Source: Amoebophrya sp. AT5.2 (Eukaryota > Sar > Dinophyceae > Syndiniales > Amoebophryaceae). From it: a stretch of 10,875 bases of DNA. Positions 5,571-10,875 of this stretch are shown here, piece after piece; the first letter of the stretch is position 1; the number at the start of each line of letters is the position of its first letter. The notes below the pieces were generated by a model. That model was not told where the DNA came from. It worked only from the letters and a program-made list of their open reading frames with translations, and ran no database searches. The translations under genes and the position numbers were made by a program. Location of the stretch: NCBI GenBank assembly GCA_005223375.1, contig RXOD01006233.1, positions 1 through 10,875 on the forward strand, read 5' to 3'.

Positions 5571-8500
5571 CTAGAATAAGCACAACGCTTTCTTTTTGTT
5601 CGCGTTGCGCGGCTTGCGAAGTCGAAGGGCTGCCTCCAGCGCTCCATTCACGATTAAAGCGTGATCGTGAACGGATGTAGAAACAGAAAGAGTACTTGAA
5701 ACCATTCCGTTCGTATTGTCCCACCAGCTTTTCTGCATGATTCCTTTCACGAAGAGGTAGTCGAAGAAGCGCACGAGCTGTTTCTTCAGCAGCGAGGTTT
5801 GCAGCGGGAGGTTTTTGTCTCCCGACAGGGCCTCGGCGTACAGGCCGTGGTCGCCCTTTTCGTCGCCCCGCCGCATCGTTTGCCAGTACTGGAGCTTACT
5901 TGCTGCGCTCCACTGGTCCCCGCGGGAGGGCAATTCGTTGCGCTTCTCGGGCAGCTCCGACAGGGAGAGGCCGCAGCCCGCCGCGAGCATGAGGTCCAAC
6001 TCCGCTTTCTCGGGCAGCAGTTTGTTGTCCGGCTGCTGGGGCCCCGAATCGGCATAATCGGTGACGGTGGAGGTGGTGGAAATAAACGTAGAAGTGCCAT
6101 CACCTGCCGCTTCTTGGTTTTCTAGTACCCCCATCTTGGTCCTCGTGCCAGACTTGGACTTGCTCTTGAAATCGTGCCCGTTAAGCAGGTCGCTCGTACT
6201 AGGTTCTCCATCTCGAGCCAGCTGCTCTAGATCCTCCTCCTCGCTCGACGTCGATCCCGCGTACCTGTAGCCTGCGTAGCCGGTCCAGTCCCACTCGAAG
6301 CTGTCCTTCACCAGGACCGCGTAGGCCAACCCCGCCCCCGCGCCACTGAACACGTCGTGGATGTTCTGAAAGTAGGTCCACGCTTTCACCAGCTTCACCG
6401 TGTCGCGGTACAGCGGAAACGCTTGCGCGAGCTCCTTCCGCAGCTTTGTGTTCCGGTACTCGGAATGCCAATCGCCGAGGGCGTCCTGAACGTGGAAGTC
6501 CAGCGAAATCTCGTACTGCACCCCCCGAGCGAGCGGTTGCGTTGCCGCGTCTTCCAGCACGGCGGCGATTTTTGCGCGCAGCAGCTCCCTGAGTTGGTTC
6601 TCACGCTCCAGCCTCGCTGCGCCACCGTCCCGGACTGTATTGCGCCCGACGTCGGAGTCGGACGGGGACGTCGCGTTGCCGCCTCCACGACCCATGGTCA
6701 TGTCTCCAAGAACGTCCAGCGCATCTAGTTCGAGATGCGACAACGAGGTCGAATTCGCCACGCTGCCGCCACTTGGAAAGCTGCCCATGGGGTTGGGGCC
6801 CGAAAAGTGGACCAGTTCGAGTCCGCCGAAGTCCTGCGACAAACCGGTTGTAAGGTTCTCATCTGGTGAGAAGTGGTCCAGCGACATGTTGACATCCTCC
6901 ACGTGCGACGTCCCGCCCGGTGGCCCGAGCAGATCGACATCATTTTCCCCTTCACCACCAAGGAATAAAGGCGGGAAAGAACCGCTCCCAGTCCCAGGCC
7001 GCTGCTCCTGCGAAAACGTAAGAACCTTTTCCTGCTCCAGAGATCCGACGAAGTCGTCCACAAACTCGGCGAGTTCCGCGTCGAGTTCACGCTTCAAAGA
7101 AGCTAGGTTACTGGTGCTGCTCGGCTGTTCGCTATTGTCCGTGTCCAAAATGGTGGACATGGAGGCGACGCTTGCGCGCTTTTCGAACAGAAAGTCCAGA
7201 AATCCATCGTCGTGTTGCAGCGCCCGCGTATCCATACGCACAGGAAGCCGGCGGTCGATGCCAGGGGTACGACACCCGATGTCGCCGCACTCGTAGCTGT
7301 AGTAGTAGTTGCGGTCGTGCTGGAGGGAGAGGGAGGGTGGAACTTGTTGTAGATGATCCGACACAAATGCTCAGACTTCCTGGTTGTGGCATTCTGGTGG
7401 TCGACGTCGTTGTAGTAGATTCAGTTTCAGATACGATTACATACAAACAACACTCACGAAAAGGAAAGCAAACGACTGCGAGCACTCCGACTTCTGCTTC
7501 ATCTCGTTCTTATGCGTTTGCGGTACAACTGAACTAGAACGAAGGAACCCAGACAGAAAAATACTCATACGACACGTGACGGCCGCGAGCATCACCTACT
7601 AACATCCAAGAGGCACAGAGAATCCATACTCCAAATCGCAATCCTTCCCCACCAGAACTAAAAAAGAGAGAGTACGCTCGCCAGAACGTTTGCTTTGCCT
7701 CCGACGTCGCACCGTGTCGCGAGGTGGGACGCAGACTCTCCAGCCGGTGCAGCAGCCCGGCAAGCGTCTTTTGCTTCTGACATTCCACCACGTTCCCCAG
7801 CAACCGTCTGTCTTCAAGGGACACTATCATCAAATCGATGTCGGCGCCGGTAGAACCCGTGCCCCCGCCGTTACTCACCCCCCTCATCGTCGCCGCGAGG
7901 TCTGTGTAGGTGCTGCCGAAGCGCAGCAGCGTCGCGGCGTGCGAGTTGCTCGGCGAGAGGGGGGGCGTACGCGTAGCGGGGTCCTCGTTTCGTTCTTTCA
8001 GCTCCGCGATGCGCTCCGTAAACCGCAGATACTTCAGGTACAGCACGACGAGCAGCACGCGGGTTTTCTGCGCTCGCGCCGACGGACCGTGGAATAGTTC
8101 TTTGATCAGGGCGACGTCAGGATCACGGTCCGCGTCATCTTGTCCCGGCCTGTTCATCTCCGCAGGCGAGCTATGAGATTCTGGCATCGCACTCACTTCA
8201 GGAAGAATGTCCTCCGGCAGCATATCCTTGGGATGCAGAGTAAATCGGTATTCTTCTTGATTCTTCGCGACATGGTTCGCGTCGTGGTCCTTCATTACAC
8301 TATCTCTATCGGCCCCAGCTGCAGCTGCTCCCGATGTAGCGGCGTTGGCCGCGGCGGCGGCTGCGTCGGAAAGAGACACCCCCGCCGGAGGAGGCCCTGT
8401 CAGCACCAGATGTTCTGCGACGTCACGACCTCCCGACTCGCCGTGAACTTTATTGTTGTCGGACTCGTGAGCGTGGTGAGGAATCGTACTACTAGTACTT

Positions 8501-10104
8501 CCACCCGCCCCCGCGGCTCCTGTGGCTGTGGCTGCTGCTGCTGCGAGAAAGCCTGTATCTCGACCAGAACCAAGCAGTTGCGTCACAGCTCTCGCCCCCT
8601 GCACAGCCGCCGAAGGCGAAGGCAGCTGTTCTTGGTGGTGTGCTACTCCTCGTGCCTGTATTAGAAGTAGTCCTCGTGCTCGTTGCTGTTCTTGGTCTTG
8701 CAATCTCTGCAGATGAAGAAGGTGCTGCTCGTAAGTGAGAGCATGCTGTTGAGCAAGATCATGTGAGAAGTGTAAAGAGTTAGGGTTAGTGGAGGGTTGC
8801 GGGTGGATGCCAGCTGCACCTCCGAAGTGTAGTTCTTGGCCCTGCTGGTGCAGGTTCATCTTCTGCTCCTGGGCGGCCAGTTGGGACAGGACCTGCTGCT
8901 GATGTGGTGTGAGCTGCTGCTGATGTTGTAGTTGCCTCCCCGAATGGTCGTGTCCGAGCGATCTCGCCAAATAGTGGTCCCTGTGTTGATGTTGATTCCC
9001 CCACGGCGGCCAGCTGCCTTCTGTGCTGCCATTGTGCCAAATCCCGCCATGCTCGGGAAGCTGCGTCTGCTGCGGCGCCACCTGATGATGGTGCAGTGCT
9101 GCGGCTGGCTGGTGCGCAACATGCGCTTGCGCAACGCTCGGATTAGTAGCCAGCCTTCCTCTTCCCAGCATCCACGTCATCGGCATAGGGGGCACGCCCG
9201 ACGGCAACCGCCCGCCCTGCCCCTGCTCTGCGAAAGCAGAAGCACTGGTGTCCGTGGTCGGGGCCGCACCAGCTACGTGGTCATTTTGGCCACGCAGACC
9301 AAGACCTGCAGCCAATTGGACTCTCACGGGGGTTCCTCGCGTCGAGGCCTCGCGCAGCAGCTGGAGCGGGTGGTCGCGAGACGTTGAGCCACCATTGACG
9401 TCCGGAGGCCGCCGCGCCGCGCCAGCGTCCGGAACTACTTGTGTTACCTTGTTTGAGTTTCCACCAATCATGACTATCTATGAGCGAAGCCAAAGCCACT
9501 GTCTGGCCTGCTGTTACCTCCCGGTAGTGATTGTCATTTCACTTTCAGCACACTGTTCTTACTGTGACTGTGTCTCTTTCATCGAACAGGTGAGTTGTTT
9601 TTCCAAAGAACTTCTTGGAACTCAGTGAGTAGCTTATTTACATACCGAGTGGGAGTCCTCCCCGTCCTGCTGTGTAATCGGCCGCGCAAGAACTGGAACT
9701 GCACCCTGAGCATCTCCATGTCCATGTTGTTCAGCCGCTCCCTGTCCGCGTTGTTCAGCTGCCTGCTCTTGCATCTTGCCCTGCCACAGCTCGCGCTGGA
9801 GCAAAGACGTCAGCAGCTTCTGTTGTTGTTCGCCTTCGTCGGATTCTGCTGGAGACCCCGCCGGCATGCGTTCCGACATTCCTGCCTCTGCTACTTGAAG
9901 ACTCCCCATGTGGGCCATCAGTTGTAACGTCGGCAGCGAGAGGAAGCTCGAGGCAACTACCCGCACGAGTAGCGGCGCTAGTGGCATCTTCTTCTTCATC
10001 TTCATGGTCCGGAGCTGCAGTCGGTCGACGGAGGAGACACCGGCACTCCGCGACGCCGACGCGTGCGGAAATTCAAAACTATTCAGCAGCTGGTCCTGGT
10101 TCAT
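5571..10104 (-). CDS. Gene A: giant non-canonical poly(A)/poly(U) polymerase-like nucleotidyltransferase
   Basis: Proposed to add nucleotides to RNA 3' ends. Three exons (10104-9646, 9477-7600, 7319-5571) join in phase 0 to give about 1361 residues. Residues 1-153 include KMKKK followed by a hydrophobic stretch (about 41-61). Then come Gln/His- and Ala-rich regions. The nucleotidyltransferase signature follows: LLRFGS (FGS at 673-675) and DIDLMIV (Asp 699 and 701), the DNA polymerase beta-type metal site. A large acidic/Ser-rich insert precedes the third candidate Asp, in ISLDFHV (about 1053). After it come EYRNTKL (1069), VKAWTYF (1090), GAGAGLAYAVLV and RFFDYLF (1297), with SWWDN matching the PAP-associated/OAS1 helical region of Cid1/TUTase proteins. 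UTP versus ATP preference cannot be read from sequence. No zinc finger or RNA-binding domain is seen. The ATG at 10104 is preferred because no minus-strand ATG lies upstream for 574 nt and its context is A-rich. The stop is TAG at 5573-5571. Confidence 0.75.
7320..7599 (-). other. Intron 2 of gene A (boundaries approximate)
   Basis: The acceptor ccaccctccctctccctccag at 7320 is strong. The preferred donor is TTA|GTAGGT at 7599, which is phase 0 on both sides. The interval also contains other splice-like words on the minus strand: an acceptor tctctcttttttag at 7658, an acceptor ttccttcgttctag at 7534 and a donor GTGAGT at 7457. One or two mini-exons are therefore possible. A 7533-7458 mini-exon ending at GTGAGT would be in phase with exon 3. 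That the frame breaks within 7320-7534 is certain. The exact exon edges are not. Confidence 0.55.
8780..9477 (-). repeat. Gln/His-rich coding stretch of gene A
   Basis: The minus strand encodes runs such as ALHHHQVAPQQTQ, QLQHQQQLTPHQQQ and LLHLQRLQDQEQQ. This is prion-like or polyglutamine-type low complexity, built on mixed CAG/CAA and CAT/CAC codons rather than one pure triplet. It is N-terminal to the catalytic core and probably disordered. Such regions often mediate self-association in RNA granule proteins, but no evidence for that exists here. Confidence 0.7.
9478..9645 (-). other. Intron 1 of gene A, 168 nt
   Basis: The donor CACTCG|GTATGT at 9645 is in phase 0 with the 153-codon first exon, and unspliced reading meets TAA three codons later. 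The acceptor ggctttggcttcgctcatag at 9478 is phase 0 with ATA GTC ATG ATT GGT of exon 2. Alternative AGs lie about 20-35 nt upstream. If this splice is wrong, exon 2 could start translation at the ATG at 9471, whose frame is closed upstream by the same TAG. Confidence 0.65.
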
Positions 10105-10678
10105 TTTTTTTTCCCGGAGCGTCGTGGTTGCCACGACGTTCCTACGCCGAACCTATCGTGTACTTCTTTTGTCTTGCTTCGATAATTGATATCTTGATCT
10201 TGGTCTTGTTGTCCTTGTTTCGTTTCCTGGAAACGGAGGCTCGTTGTCTTTGCTGGGTCTCGTCTCTGATGATGACGTGCGTCTGGCGCCGCCGGTGAGC
10301 AATCTTCCAAGTTGAGAAGTGTCGGCGTCGATCTTCCTCGTGGTGGTTAATCTTCTAAACTTGCTCTTGTGAAGAGGATGACGTAAGAATAAGGCTGTTC
10401 TTATCTTCGTCGAGAGGGCCGCCTGTGGTCAGTAGTCTCCGGCTCCTGGTGTTCCCGTGGCGGCGGCTTTGGCTTTCTTGTTCGTTGTTCGTGCTGCTTA
10501 CTTTTCTGCTGTTCTGCAGCTCGACGTCGTTGTATTTGTAGCTGAACCGCAGTAAGACGCGGAGGTCAGAGCGAGAACTCGTCGTTGACGTTGTAGTAGT
10601 GGTTGTGTATCCCTTCGCTGCTTGTGATCTCGTCCACTCGTTCTTCTTGCCGGTTAGTCTTCAGGAGATTTCAAAAAT
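10105..10678 (-). promoter_or_regulatory. Long ATG-free 5' leader of gene A
   Basis: Reading the minus strand, there is no ATG between the one at 10681-10679 (a six-codon uORF) and the proposed start at 10104, a span of 574 nt. The plus strand of the same span does contain ATGs. The leader is rich in AAC, AGAC and CAAGA words, typical of unstructured eukaryotic 5' UTR. I see no TATA box, and stops occur in all frames. Confidence 0.55.
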
Positions 10679-10681
10679 CAT

Positions 10682-10875
10682 AGATACGTACTTGGTACGT
10701 CCAGAAAAAACTCAAGGGCTCGCTTTCGTACGTTGTTCTGATAATCGTAGGTATGAGATTGAAGAAAGAAGAAGCTGAGTGAAGCACGGAGGCCAGCACT
10801 AGAAATCCCTTTCCTATTCCTTGCGAAATTCAATCAATCCCAAATTCAAAACTTGTTTTTTTTTTTTTTTTTTTT
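10682..10875. other. Upstream flank of gene A, no gene seen
   Basis: A mixed AT-rich flank with short attcaa words around 10829-10850, ending in a T run. No open frame of note. It may contain the promoter of gene A, but no recognisable core element is visible. Confidence 0.4.
10856..10875. repeat. 20-base poly(T) tract at window end
   Basis: An uninterrupted run of 20 T on the plus strand (poly(A) on the minus strand) reaches the window edge. It could be a homopolymer, the end of a retroposed sequence or an assembly edge. The window does not show what lies beyond. Confidence 0.9.

Noticed and set aside
6640..7296. 218-aa plus-strand open frame
   Set aside because: It is the antisense shadow of gene A exon 3. 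It is Ser/Pro-rich, as expected from the complement, and has no independent signals.
7658..7712. A 55-nt intron (donor GTGCGA, acceptor tttttttag type) in gene A exon 2
   Set aside because: The donor is weak, removing it leads to a TAG within about 20 codons, and the unspliced frame stays open to a better donor at 7599.
9289..9308. cattttggcc word resembling part of the dinoflagellate spliced leader
   Set aside because: Only about nine bases match, it lies inside the gene A coding exon, and the expected donor and Sm-site context are absent.
9588..9596. CAGGTGAGT on the plus strand, a perfect donor consensus
   Set aside because: It lies antisense within intron 1 of gene A, and no plus-strand coding frame leads into it.
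1..10875. CRISPR arrays, tRNA, rRNA or insertion sequences
   Set aside because: No spaced direct repeats of CRISPR type, no cloverleaf or rRNA signature and no transposase motif were seen on either strand by eye.

Overview
The window looks like nuclear DNA of a protist with compact, intron-containing genes. It is not bacterial: the coding frames are joined by short GT-AG introns with pyrimidine tracts, the proteins carry long Gln/His-, Ala-, Ser/Thr- and Lys/Ala-rich low-complexity stretches, and there are no operon-style ribosome binding sites. Three protein-coding genes lie head to tail on the minus strand, about 150-220 bp apart. Two strong pyrimidine-AG acceptors sit in the gaps without an obvious upstream donor. 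That layout suits a dinoflagellate-type alveolate (perhaps a syndinian such as Amoebophrya) with unidirectional gene clusters and spliced-leader trans-splicing. The assignment is an inference from style, not from a marker gene.

Layout, left to right. 1-1210 is a repeat-rich, mostly non-coding block: a 22-bp tandem array, an 11-bp tandem array directly after it, a 17-bp duplication, an imperfect inverted-repeat pair about 1 kb apart, and one repeat-associated 80-codon ATG frame. 1210-2717 is intergenic or 3' flank, with several short perfect hairpins and one weak plus-strand open frame. 2718-4132 (minus) is gene C, a hypothetical low-complexity Pro/Lys/Gly-rich protein with a short coiled coil. 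4284-5275 (minus) is gene B, a hypothetical beta-rich protein of two exons whose start codon cannot be fixed. 5571-10104 (minus) is gene A, the one recognisable gene: a very large non-canonical poly(A)/poly(U) polymerase-type nucleotidyltransferase in three exons, about 1361 residues. 10105-10875 is its 5' leader and upstream DNA, ending in a 20-base T run.

Gene A is the main point of interest. It has the FGS...DID signature of the DNA polymerase beta-like nucleotidyltransferase fold, a third candidate catalytic Asp about 350 residues later, an NT...VKAW helical region and a C-terminal FFDY PAP-associated segment. The catalytic domain is therefore split by a very large insert, in the position where trypanosome editing TUTases carry a middle domain. 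Its N-terminus has a Gln/His-rich region and a possible hydrophobic targeting or anchor segment. Its leader contains no minus-strand ATG for 574 nt. Genes B and C have no recognised family, and nothing in the sequence shows that the three products work together.
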